Positions 1 through 7,931 of a stretch of 12,256 nucleotides of DNA are shown in pieces (within the stretch, counting starts at the first letter, position 1; each line of letters begins with the position of its first letter). Position numbers and translations under genes: made by a program. A model generated the notes under the pieces. It had not been told where the DNA came from. It worked only from the letters and a program-made list of their open reading frames with translations, and searched no databases. The DNA comes from Neovahlkampfia damariscottae (lineage: Eukaryota; Heterolobosea; Selenaionea; Neovahlkampfiida; Neovahlkampfiidae): positions 1-12,256 of the forward strand of contig JABLTG010000296.1 in NCBI GenBank assembly GCA_016618085.1, written 5' to 3'.

Positions 1-419
1 CTTCACTTTCTTTTCTTTGCACATAATTAAAGATAAAACCTTCAGAAGCATATATTGACTTATTTTCAATTTTTTTTTTTTTGAATTCTTCCAAATTTAT
101 TTCTTCTCTTTTTCTTTTGACTCCACGATTTTCCTCTTGTTTTTCCTGTTTTTTAATAAAAATGTCTTTTCTTTACCTTAAGTTTGGAAATACGATTGAA
201 GTAAAGTATTCCTTCAGAATCACCGACGAGTTTTGTCCATTGATTTTCTGTTAGTCTCAAAATATCCTTTTCTTCATAAGGTTCAAGTTTTTCAATTTTT
301 TTTTCATCAAATTTTATGTCAATTAAAAGTTTGACTTTTCGTTTTTCCTCTGTAAGTTCAATTATTTCTTCTGACTCCATTTGGTCATCTTTTTCTTCCA
401 AAATATCAGGTTCAGACAT
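1..419 (-). pseudogene. Charged hypothetical protein, frameshifted, runs off the left edge
   Basis: No family is recognised. The reading frame opens at the ATG complementary to 417-419 and gives 88 residues that are very rich in Glu, Lys, Asp, Ile and Leu, ending at a TAA complementary to 153-155. Just past that stop a shifted frame continues with the same Lys/Glu-rich composition (KQEKQEENRG and onward) and stays protein-like toward base 1, so I infer at least one indel near 150-180 and possibly another in the A/T run near 69-81. The start lies downstream of AT-rich sequence with two ATTGGTT/AACCAAT boxes (462-468 and 487-493). It is transcribed away from the GIY-YIG gene. It could be a host gene or part of a mobile element. 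I am fairly confident that it is, or was, coding, and have no confidence in a function. Confidence 0.45.
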
Positions 420-514
420 TTTTTTATTTGAAGAATTATTTTTTTCAGGGATTAGATTTTAATTGGTTGAAAAAAATAAAAAATTGATTGGTTAAATTTA
501 CTCAAAAAATTTAC

Positions 515-535
515 GAAAATGACTTAAAGAAATAA
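515..535 (+). promoter_or_regulatory. Candidate promoter motif GAAAATGACTTAAAGAAATAA
   Basis: This 21-base string ends 33 bases before the ATG of the GIY-YIG gene. It matches 11269-11288 except for one extra G, and its ACTTAAA core recurs upstream of the helicase (2052-2072) and of the zinc-finger gene (about 5452-5475). Recurrence before several genes of one element suggests a transcription signal. That role is inference from position only. Confidence 0.45.
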
Positions 536-568
536 TTATAAAATACAATAAGTTAGAAAAAGTTGAAA

Positions 569-1054
569 ATGGTTATCAATTACTCACAAGCTAAAATTTA
601 TAAAATAGTGTGAAATACAACAGGATTAATCTATGTTGGTGCAACTTGTAAGCCAAGATTATGCCAACGACTAAATCAACACATTCAGGATATTAAACGT
701 TATAAAAAAGGAAAGTATAGATATATGACATCTTTTAAAGTTCTTGAAAATAATAATTATTCAACAATATTATTACAAGAAATTAAAGATTGTGAAAATA
801 AAGACCAATTGAATTATTATGAACGAAAATGGATTGAACAAATAGATTGTGTTAATAAAGTTATTCCGTCAAGAACACAAAAAGAATATAAAGAATGTAA
901 TAAATATAAAATTGAACAATATCAAAAACAATATTATCAAGATAATCTTTCAATAAAATACAAATGTGATTGTGGTTCAATATTATCAATAAGTAAAAAA
1001 GTGAGGCACGAAAAAACAATTAAACATCAAAAATTTATTAATCAAAATAATTAG
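569..1054 (+). pseudogene. GIY-YIG endonuclease with C-terminal zinc finger, one internal stop
   Basis: A 161-codon reading frame from the ATG at 569 to TAG at 1052 is interrupted once by TGA at 611. Residues about 10-25 hold the GIY-YIG core in the form KIYKIV...GLIYVG, followed by the conserved Arg region (KPRLCQRL) and the catalytic Glu in YYERKWIE (Glu85), then Asn96. These are single-strand-nicking nucleases seen as homing or repair-type enzymes in mobile elements and large DNA viruses. The tail has a C-x-C...H-x5-H arrangement (Cys133, Cys135, His147, His153) that probably binds zinc, and the same module recurs in the gene at 5502. All key catalytic residues visible to me remain, and only the stop breaks the gene. 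A shorter product could start at Met53 but would lack the catalytic core. The integrase gene follows after 58 bases. Confidence 0.75.
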
Positions 1055-1112
1055 CAATATTATTTAATATTATTTACCTAAAATAATATTAATTTTATAT
1101 TATAAATTTATA

Positions 1113-2084
1113 ATGAGCAAATTATCTGAAAATATAAAGAAGAGATTAAATATTTTAGAAAAAGAGTCTAAATATGTGAGATTTGATGGAACAACCAAAA
1201 AAAAACAGGGCTATTAATACTCCTCATCACACTGCAATTGAAAGAGATTCTATTCATCAATTGGACCTTTTATATTTACCCCACAATAACAAGCAAAAAT
1301 ATTGTTTAACAGTAATTGATGTATTTTCAAGACATGCAGATGCAGAAGCAATTTCAACAAAGACTCTAGATAAAATAGTAAAAACATTAAAAAAGATATA
1401 TAAAAGGAATTATTTAAATGTACCAAAACATTTTTTTCAAGTTGATAGTGGCTCAGAGTTTAAAGGAGTCTTTAACAAATTGCAAAAGACAATAAAATTG
1501 GAATTCGTTGTTCAGTACTGAATTGCCACAGATAACAAGCAGTTGTTGAAAGTTTCAATGGAATTCTTGGTAAAATTATATTTGAATTGCAGGCGATTGA
1601 AGAATTAAAGAATAAACGCACCAATAGAAAATGGGTGCCCAATTTACCTCTAATTATTGAAGAATACAACAAACAAATTGGTGAAAAGAAAGCAAGAAAA
1701 CCAGAAACAAAACCAGCAAAATGTCAAAGAGATGCATGTAAATTATTAGAAACTGGTGATAAAGTAAGAGTAGCTTTGGATTACTCAATAAATCCAGCAA
1801 CTGGAAAGAAATTAGATTTAAAATTTAGAAAAACAAATATTAGATGGAGCGAAGAACTTCATGAAATTGAAAATATCATATTGACACCAAACCAGCCTCT
1901 GTTATATCAATTAAAAGGAATTCCTGCAAATTACACAAAAAATCAATTAAGAAAAGTAAAAACACCAAAAGTTGAAATAAAAGATGGTCAAAAATATATT
2001 GGTTCAACCATTGTTAAATCTAAAAAAAAAACATATAGATTTTTTAAATTGGAAAACTACTTAAAAAAAATATTTCAATATTAA
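1113..2084 (+). pseudogene. Polinton-type rve integrase (integrase 1), broken
   Basis: This is a DDE integrase of the retroviral (rve) fold, which joins element ends to host DNA. The ATG at 1113 opens a short Lys-rich N-terminus. The frame then shifts near 1180-1200 into the catalytic core: first Asp in HQLDLLYL (codon 1264), second Asp in QVDSGSEF (codon 1444), and Glu in VVESFNGIL (codon 1548). The Asp-to-Glu spacing is about 34-35 codons, as expected for a DD35E enzyme. Between the second Asp and the Glu lie an in-frame TGA (1519) and a frameshift near 1540, so the last catalytic residue sits in a different frame from the first two. The C-terminal part contains a basic, SH3/chromo-like region and a tail with YIGSTIVKSKKK, after which the last residues are probably readthrough past an A-run slip near 2022-2030. 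No HHCC zinc motif was seen. Confidence 0.85.
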
Positions 2085-2091
2085 TATATAG
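2052..2091 (+). promoter_or_regulatory. Candidate promoter: CTACTTAAAAAAAA followed by TTAATATATAG
   Basis: AAAACTACTTAAAAAAAA begins at 2053 and TTAATATATAG lies at 2081-2091, three bases before the helicase ATG at 2095. Both parts recur, in the same order, before the zinc-finger gene (5452-5482). It overlaps the last codons of integrase 1, which are probably not original coding sequence. The function is inferred. Confidence 0.45.
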
Positions 2092-2094
2092 AAA

Positions 2095-3630
2095 ATGTTA
2101 TCAAAAGATATTAAATTTGTTAAAGAAGATTTATTAACTTATGAAGAATTAAAAAAGGTCATTATAGAGAAAATAGCAATCAATAAAGCCAAAATAATAT
2201 CTTTAAAATTGAACAAAACATTAATAATTCAAGGAAATGAATTTTACTTATATGACAAAGAATTAAAATTGTATAAAAAGCGAACTTATAAAGATAAGGA
2301 ACAATGCAATAATGGAGTAATTTATATTGTATCTTTATTGATAAAAGAATCTTACGAGAATTTAGAACAGGTTGATAAAGAGAATTTGGAAGGTTATAAA
2401 AAAGGATTTGAAGCAATTTTTCAAAATGGGAGTATTTTAAAATATTTTCCTCAATTGAAAGTTGAATTAACAAATACAAAGAATTTTGATAAACAACATA
2501 TAAATGAAATTCACTTTTTGAATGGATATTTTGATTTAAAAAATGGAGAATTTAAAGAAAGGGAAGAATATTGCAAAATTACAAACTGTATTAATAGAAA
2601 TTATAAAAAACCAAAAAAAGGATCAATGGAAAAAGTAAAAGAATTGTTAAGTATGATATATCTAAATAAAGATGATAAAAATTATTTAATGACGACAATA
2701 GCGACAGCATTATGTGGAATTGCAACAATGGACCAGTCAATTTTATTTCTTTTAGGAAAGGGTTCATCTGGAAAATCAATAGTAATGAAAATGTTAAAAA
2801 ATTCAATTGGAATGTATTTTGTGGAATTAAAATCTAATACTTTTGTTATGGGAAATTAAAAAGCAGATAAAATATTAAATACTGTATTAAAAACACCACA
2901 TGCAAGATTAATTTGGGTGAATGAATTAGCAGATAAGAAAATGGATGATTCATTATTTCAATCTGTGTGTGAAGGAACAACCCAAACAACAAGATTATTT
3001 TAAGATGGAGTTATAGAAATTCAAATGAATGCTTTGATAATGATTACAGCAAATACATTCCTAAGTATTAAAATAGATTTTAGAGTTGTTCGTCATATTA
3101 AATCACACACTTACATGTCGGAATTTGTTGATAAAGAAAATAAAATTAACAAAGAAAATAATATTTATTTGAAAGACAAGTATTTAAAAGAAAAAATGAG
3201 AGATATTGAAATGTCAAATACATTTTTAAAATATATTGCCAATTACGCAAAGAAATATTATAAAGGAATGAGATATGAAGCAACACAAAATTTTAAAGAT
3301 ACTAAAGAATGTATTACAAGTTCAAATGATACAATCCAAGATTATATTGATGTAACTTTAATAATTACAGAAGACAAAAAAGATAGAATTGGAAGAGATG
3401 AAATGATACAAAATTTTAAATTAACAAATCCAAAATATTTGATTACTTGTATGCAATTAATTAACAGTTTGAAAAATAAAATTATTCAATATGAGGGAAC
3501 ATTTAGATACAAAAAATTGAAAGGTTGTTATCTTGGTGTTAAATTTAGTGAAAATAACAAATCAGATTCAGAAATTGACGACGAAAATAAACCAGATTAT
3601 AAAACCCAAAAGGAAGAAATAATACTTTAA
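2095..3630 (+). pseudogene. D5-like primase-helicase (SF3 helicase), two internal stops
   Basis: A single 511-codon frame from ATG 2095 to TAA 3628, interrupted only by TAA at 2857 and 3001. Residues about 221-228 are the Walker A loop GKGSSGKS. Residues 271-278 (RLIWVNEL) form the Walker B strand with the acidic Glu277. Residues 314-321 (ALIMITAN) form the motif C strand with its sensor Asn320. The upstream part resembles the D5_N region that precedes the ATPase in poxvirus- and Polinton-type D5 proteins; no separate archaeo-eukaryotic primase domain is evident. These hexameric helicases unwind DNA during element replication. The segment after motif C, where the family has an arginine finger (Asp, small residues, Arg-Arg), reads IDFRVVRHI and has lost one Arg. 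The frame is otherwise uniform, so this is a recently silenced gene. It sits directly downstream of the integrase and overlaps the start of the polymerase fragment. Confidence 0.85.
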
Positions 3631-4654
3631 AGTATTTGTATGTTCCATCAAAAACGGATTTAAAAGAAGATTATAATAATTATATGACTCTTGCACAAAA
3701 AATAAATGAAATATCAAATGGAACTATAAATTTATCAAGAAATAATGTAAAGAGAGAAGCTATAAGATATTTTTATTTAAAATCAAGATGTTATGAAGCT
3801 GAGTAAAGAGGACCATCAGAAGCGAAATGGATAATAAATGCATCAAAAGGTGGATTAATGTATGCAAAAAAAGGAGAATACAAAAATGTTAAATGTTATG
3901 ATTTCAATTCAATGTATCCATTTGTAATGAAAAAATTATCATTTTCAATAAAACAAAGTGAATTTACAAATGTTAAAGAATTTGGGGAAATAATAAATTA
4001 TGGAATTTATAGATGTGAAATAATTGATTTTGATGAAAAATTATTTTGAAGAAATAAATTGAATTATTACTCATTTTGACCTTCAAACGGCGATTAAAAT
4101 GAATTGTAAAATAAAATTGATTCAAGATGAACAAGCAAATGTATTAATTTATGACAGTTCAAAACGAGCTAACAATTTGTTTTTTGATTTTGTTGAAAAT
4201 ACTTACAAATGGAAGAAAAAGGACAAAGATATGAAAATTGTATTAAATATTTTATGGGGTGCATTGTGTGAAAAGAATCATAAAATTTACAAAACAACAG
4301 ATGATGTAAATGTTGATGTAATTGACAATGTATTGAAAGGAGTAAAGGGATACAATTTATTGGAAACATTTAATTATGAAAAAGTATTTAAAACTAATTA
4401 CACGAGAATATTTCCATTTATTACATCAGCAGGTAGAAAAATGATATTTGATGAAGTTTATGATATTATTGATGATGTATATAGAATCAATACAGATGGT
4501 TTCATTTATCAGAAAATTGAAAGTTGAATATGAAAATAAAAATGTGAAAATAAAACATATCAACAAAATTATTTATAGTGATTGCAATGAAAATATTAAA
4601 ATTTATGAATATTATAATTACTTAAAAAATATTTTATATAGTAAATATATATAA
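3603..4654 (+). pseudogene. Family B DNA polymerase fragment, exonuclease half missing, several breaks
   Basis: This is the polymerase half of a protein-primed-type family B polymerase. Motif A is DFNSMYP (3900-3920), motif B is KIVLNILWG (4234-4260), and motif C is INTDGF with the catalytic Asp in codon 4495; the TDG form instead of DTDS is seen in some element polymerases. A thumb-like segment (LKVEYENKN) follows. The proofreading exonuclease motifs and any terminal-protein-like N-terminus are absent, and the frame simply emerges from the last codons of the helicase gene, so the 5' half was probably deleted. Breaks: TAA at 3804, TGA at 4047, a frameshift near 4070 (upstream of FDLQTAIKMN), and a frameshift plus probable internal deletion near 4510-4530, after motif C. 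Surrounding Polinton polymerases are usually about 1000 residues or more; about 350 codons remain. Confidence 0.82.
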
Positions 4655-4662
4655 AATATAGG

Positions 4663-5411
4663 ATGCAATATTTACTAGAAGAATTGTTGATAAATATTTG
4701 CAAGATGAAAAAAAATTTAAATTTTTAGATTCTTATAATAATGAAATGAAAGAAACACAAAAAAGAAAAATAAATTTAAATAAAGAATATGATAGAAATG
4801 AATGAAATACATTAAAGAAAAAACATCGTAATCATGTTGAAATTAAAAAAGTTTGGGAAGTAAGAAATCAAGCAATTTTAAAAAGTCCAAGCCTTCAAAA
4901 TATATCATATTTGGAATTTTGTTATTGGTTTAATAAACCACTATCTAAATTACCTGAATCAGTAAAAACCTTAATCTTAGAAGATTATTTTTATCAGACA
5001 GTTGATAATTTACCTAAAAATTTGACTAAATTAATATTTGGAGATTACTTTGATAAGTCAGTAGATAATTTACCAGCAACATTAACTTATTTATCATTTG
5101 GAGATGATTTTAATTAAAACGTTGATAATTTATTGCAATCACTTGAGCATTTAAAATTTGGTGATAGATTCAATCAACCAGTAAATAATTTGCCAAAATC
5201 ATTAATTTATTTAAAATTTGAGGATGATTTTAATCAACCAATAGATAATTTACCAAATTCATTAAAATATTTAGAATTAAGAAAAAAATTTAATCACCCA
5301 ATAAACAATTTACTTAAATCAGTTAAAATAAAAAAAAGAGAGCGTTCTCCATCCAAATTTATTTCATATGGTATTGCACAATTTGGCTTTTGTAAAATGG
5401 AAGTTTATTAA
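4663..5411 (+). pseudogene. FNIP-repeat (leucine-rich-like) protein, broken
   Basis: The gene begins near the ATG at 4663, but the coding frame that fits (frame of 4662: DAIFTRRIVDKYLQDEK onward) is one base off from it, so a start-proximal frameshift is likely. About 85 charged residues lead into seven tandem 20-residue repeats, each starting with an F-N-x-P-like tetrad and carrying a central NLP, at 4929 through about 5348. FNIP/IP22-type repeats form leucine-rich-repeat-like solenoids and are abundant in dictyostelids and mimivirus-type viruses, probably as interaction surfaces. In-frame breaks are TGA at 4803 and TAA at 5115. The latter occupies the third position of a repeat where sister repeats have Q, K or H. 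A basic C-terminal tail follows the repeats. No enzyme domain is seen. An F-box-like N-terminus is possible but not demonstrable here. Confidence 0.8.
4929..5348 (+). repeat. Seven tandem 60-bp FNIP-coding repeats
   Basis: Repeat units start at 4929, 4989, 5049, 5109, 5169, 5229 and 5289, each encoding 20 residues of the form F-N-Q-P-x-(D/N)-N-L-P-x-S-L-x-x-L. Units five and six are the most alike. The regular 60-base spacing has survived although the gene carries stops, so no indels have occurred inside the array. Confidence 0.9.
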
Positions 5412-5451
5412 AATAATGTCTCAATTGACAAAAATTATTAAATTGAAACAT

Positions 5452-5482
5452 AAAAACTACTTAAAAAAAAATTAATATATAG
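5452..5482 (+). promoter_or_regulatory. Candidate promoter: CTACTTAAAAAAAA then TTAATATATAG
   Basis: AAAACTACTTAAAAAAAA is followed at 5472-5482 by TTAATATATAG. It is an almost exact second copy of the motif pair upstream of the helicase gene and lies about 20 bases before the ATG at 5502. This recurrence is the best evidence that the motif pair is a transcription signal of the left element. Confidence 0.5.
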
Positions 5483-5501
5483 TATTAATTATATATTAAT
5501 A

Positions 5502-5927
5502 ATGGAAGAAGAAAATATTTATCAAAAGTAAAAAAAACAGAAGATATAAAAACATACATGAAACAATATTATCGAGAAAATAAAAACCAATTGTATAGAA
5601 AGAAAGAGTGTAAATATTGTGGTTGCGAAGGTTATAATAAGACTAATCATGACAGAACAATTAAACACAAAAAAAATGTTGAAATTTATAATTTAAAAAA
5701 GTCAAAAAAATCAAAAAAGTGAAATAAATAATTTAAAATCTCATGTAAATATATAAGATGAAGAAAATCGGAGCAACACCAGTGAAACCACGTCAGAAAG
5801 TTGTAAAATAAAAAAACCATATTGTGGTGCAAAACCTCTAAAAAAGAGCCAAAGGGAAGGAACATTTGAAGAATGTTATCATAAAGGTTAATTGTGTTTA
5901 TGGGGAAAAAAATTAAGGTCAATTTAA
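5502..5927 (+). pseudogene. Small zinc-finger protein with conserved C-terminal tail, frameshifted
   Basis: From ATG 5502 the frame closes after nine codons; a shifted frame (from about 5525) gives KTYMKQYYRENKNQLYRKKE followed by a C-x2-C...H-x5-H zinc finger (CKYCG ... NHDRTIKH). This frame ends at TGA 5720, but a third frame, entered through the A-run at 5704-5718, continues with two in-frame TAA codons (5754 and 5889) to TAA 5925. Its last segment, TFEECYHKG then LCLWGKK, resembles short C-terminal tails I associate with small proteins of large DNA viruses; that resemblance is from memory and not proven. The zinc finger matches the tail of the GIY-YIG protein at 569, so the two genes share a module. 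Likely about 140 residues originally; a DNA- or RNA-binding role is inference. Confidence 0.6.
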
Positions 5928-5948
5928 TATTTTATAATCAATAGAATA

Positions 5949-6201
5949 TTAAGAAGAGTTATTATTTAACATTTCCATAATTTTATTAATATTTTCATTT
6001 TGTTTGTCAATTTCAATTTTATGTGCTTTTGGTTTCTTGTAGTTCAGTTTGCAGTTCTTTAACAGATTTCATTTCAAGAGAACTCCCAAGACAAGAACTT
6101 TTTTGAATATTTTTGATGAAATAAGCACCAGCAAGAACAAGAGGGCTAATTGTTGTTGATACCAGAGTGATTATTGAAATTATCAATGTAGCCGTTTCCA
6201 T
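5949..6201 (-). pseudogene. Small single-pass membrane protein, frameshifted near the C-terminus
   Basis: The ATG complementary to 6199-6201 opens a protein whose residues 4-28 (ATLIISIITLVSTTISPLVL and on) form one hydrophobic membrane segment, followed by a short basic stretch, a Cys (KSSCLG), and a charged, probably coiled tail. Around 6035-6045 the frame shifts; the continuation (KKPKAHKIEIDKQNEN) keeps the helical, charged character and ends at the TAA complementary to 5949-5951, giving about 85 residues. No named family is recognised. The start is preceded by AATATATAG (6212-6204), the same initiator-like motif as the plus-strand genes, which supports membership of the element. A virion membrane or entry-accessory role is conceivable but unproven. 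Confidence 0.6.
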
Positions 6202-6203
6202 AA

Positions 6204-6212
6204 CTATATATT
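6204..6212 (-). promoter_or_regulatory. Initiator-like AATATATAG before the membrane-protein gene
   Basis: Reading on the minus strand, AATATATAG ends two bases before the ATG. The same string lies three bases before the helicase ATG (2081-2091) and before the zinc-finger gene (5472-5482). A related AATATATAAAAG touches the ATG at 11448. Confidence 0.4.
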
Positions 6213-6222
6213 GGCTAAAAAT

Positions 6223-6870
6223 TTAAAATAATCTTGCACCATATAAATTACAAGCTCCCGCTCCTCCTATTCTAGTCCAATCAACCATAATTAAATTTTT
6301 GGAACCAGAAACATTAGAAAATGATGATGTAGTTGCATATGTTAGAGTTCCATCACCAGCAACATCAATACTGAAAATAATGCTACTATCAGATGCATTT
6401 CTATCCTCTAAGTGACCAGTTGTTCCAGATTCAACATTAACTAAAATTTCAACTAAACTAAATGATGGTATCACCAAATCCAAAATAGATTGATTTTGTC
6501 CCAGTTGCAGCGTTTTCACCTGCTTGAGAACCAAATGACCATTTAGGAGCAGATGTTACAATATCACTCAAATGAGCAATTGTTCCATTAACATCTTGTA
6601 ATGTATGAACTCGAGCACCAGTTGCACTACCACCTAATGAGATTTAAATCAACTTGACATTTGAAAGTAAATAAATTGTTCAAAATATCAACTTTTCCAC
6701 TTTTTCAATCAGAATCTAAAAATAATTAAAAGGGACTAATCTTATAAAGACAATAAAATCATAAGAAGGATTCAAATATTTCGTCATGTTAAAGTACAAT
6801 TCCATCTTTTCACCATTATGATTTCTTTTATCAATCATGAATGGAAATTCTGTTTCAAATTTGACATTTC
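6223..6870 (-). pseudogene. Beta-rich possible virion surface protein, 5' part lost, frameshifted
   Basis: Several minus-strand frames joined end to end give roughly 215 residues with the look of an extracellular beta-structured protein: FETEFPFMIDKRNHNGEK, LVPFNYF, then SGKVDILNNLF, GGSATGARVHTLQDVNG, APKWSFGSQAGENAATG, and finally SKNLIMVDWTRIGGAGACN with a TAA complementary to 6223-6225. The frame changes near 6717 (T-run on the coding strand), near 6640 and near 6475, and TGA lies at 6707-6705. Gly/Ser/Thr-rich beta proteins of this kind occur as fibre, spike or capsid-decorating proteins, but I do not recognise the family. No start codon is found: upstream sequence switches to an unrelated ATPase gene near 6870, so the N-terminus appears replaced. 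The membrane-protein gene follows after 22 bases on the same strand. Confidence 0.5.
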
Positions 6871-7619
6871 ATTAAAATCTTTCTCTAGAGAAATATCATA
6901 GGTATTATTAAATCCAGAAGTAAATTCTGTTTATGCTAAAGGGGTGAATCCTGTAACAAATACATAAGCTCCTTTTTTTTCTGATGCTTCTTTGAAATTA
7001 CTAAATATTTGTTTAAATTTTGATTCAATTTTTGTCATTTTTCCTTTAGATTCTTCTGTTTGTTTTTTTTGTAATCCTTTTACAAGATCAATATTTCCAA
7101 GTGCTTCATTAATACTTGCGTCATATTCATCAACTAAAATATAAAGATTTTCTTTTGAAATAGAAACAGAATTCATCAAACGTTGAAAGGTATCGATTGA
7201 ATTGTTTTCATTAATTTTAAATGGTTTCAATTCATTTTGATACATGTCTTGAAACGCTTCCATGGATGTATTTAGTTTATCATTCAAACTAATTTCAAAT
7301 TTTTCAAAACTTGTTGTATCTATTCCAGAAAAATCAAACATTAAAATTAAATATTGGTGTGCTCGTTCAGTTTCATTTTTTCCAATATGAAGATCCTTAA
7401 AAGTTTTATCTGAACAAGTTGAAACGACATAATAATTTTGTAACATAGTTTTTCCAAATCTTCTTGGTCTAAAAGAAACAATACAGTTTTTTTGAATATT
7501 AATCTTTCTAAGTTTTCAATAAATTTTGTCTTGTCTATATATTCAGAGTTCAGAACAGATTTTTTAAAACTATTTTAATCATGTTTGATATTTTTGAATA
7601 TGAATATTTGTCCAATTGG
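6871..7619 (-). pseudogene. AAA-ATPase-like (DUF1703-type) gene fragment, broken
   Basis: The order of motifs on the minus strand matches the AAA-ATPase-like family often linked to a C-terminal PD-(D/E)XK nuclease domain: an N-terminal PIG element (about 7619), YIDKTKFIENLE, the Walker A region RPRRFGKT (7470-7447), Walker B ILVDEYDASINEA (about 7141-7100), and a sensor strand YVFVTGFTPLA followed by TEFTSGFN. Breaks: TAA in the N-terminal part (about 7574), a frameshift near 7495, TAA complementary to 6931-6933 between PLA and TEF, and another shift near 6870. The C-terminal nuclease domain is missing; sequence past about 6870 belongs to the beta-rich gene. These genes are multicopy in many protists and anaerobes and are suspected mobile or selfish elements; the true role is not established. 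Confidence 0.7.
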
Positions 7620-7931
7620 AAAATTTTGTTATTCAGACTTGTTCAGACAAACTTATAAACTTTTTAGGTTTCCAATATAACAATAGTCTTTTCGGAAATC
7701 AAGTTTCATTCAATTTATTCAATGTATCTCCTACTTCTGAACCAAATGATAATCAACTAAATCTCAGGATTGAATTTGTTCAAATATTCAATTGTGAATT
7801 GTATTCGAGACATTAGAATCTTCCACAACTTTGACCTATCAATTACAACATCCTCTGCGAAACTATTTTTTTTAAAATTTCACTGTCAGAATTTTGGTTT
7901 ATTATTGCATGTTGGTTAGAAAAGAAATTGT
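7620..7931. other. Gene-free stretch between ATPase relic and MACPF gene
   Basis: No supported gene. The plus strand holds a 66-codon open frame (7616-7816) that overlaps the N-terminal end of the ATPase relic and has no recognisable features. The stretch contains the 3' flank of the MACPF gene. Confidence 0.5.

Larger units (their letters stand above)
515..6870. mobile_element. Decayed Polinton/Maverick-like element (left element)
   Basis: The block groups a GIY-YIG nuclease, an rve integrase, a D5-like SF3 helicase, a family B DNA polymerase, an FNIP-repeat protein and a zinc-finger protein on the plus strand. A small membrane protein and a beta-rich possible surface protein follow on the minus strand. 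Integrase plus protein-primed-type PolB plus SF3 helicase is the known hallmark of Polinton/Maverick-like DNA transposons and related viruses. Major capsid protein, FtsK-type packaging ATPase and maturation protease were not found, and no terminal inverted repeats or target duplications could be seen, so the boundaries are only the limits of recognisable genes. Nearly every gene has frameshifts or internal stops, so the copy is a relic. Confidence 0.65.

Noticed and set aside
2180-2806. Minus-strand hydrophobic frames that might look like membrane proteins
   Set aside because: They are antisense to the helicase gene, whose Walker motifs fix the plus strand as coding.
4929-5348. CRISPR-like or satellite array
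   Set aside because: The 60-base periodicity is codon-based and encodes FNIP repeats; there are no repeat-spacer units.
5686-5922. 78-codon Phe/Leu-rich minus-strand frame
   Set aside because: Antisense to the C-terminal part of the zinc-finger gene; no independent support.
569-5927. A genetic code with TAA read as Gln and TGA as Trp
   Set aside because: Most Gln and Trp codons in the same genes are CAA and TGG, several genes end at TAA, TAG or TGA in natural places, and the MACPF and right-edge genes use no stop codons internally. Frameshifts in the same genes point to decay.
7616-7816. 66-codon plus-strand open frame
   Set aside because: It overlaps the N-terminal end of the ATPase relic, has no recognisable motif, and starts at an ordinary position without an upstream signal.
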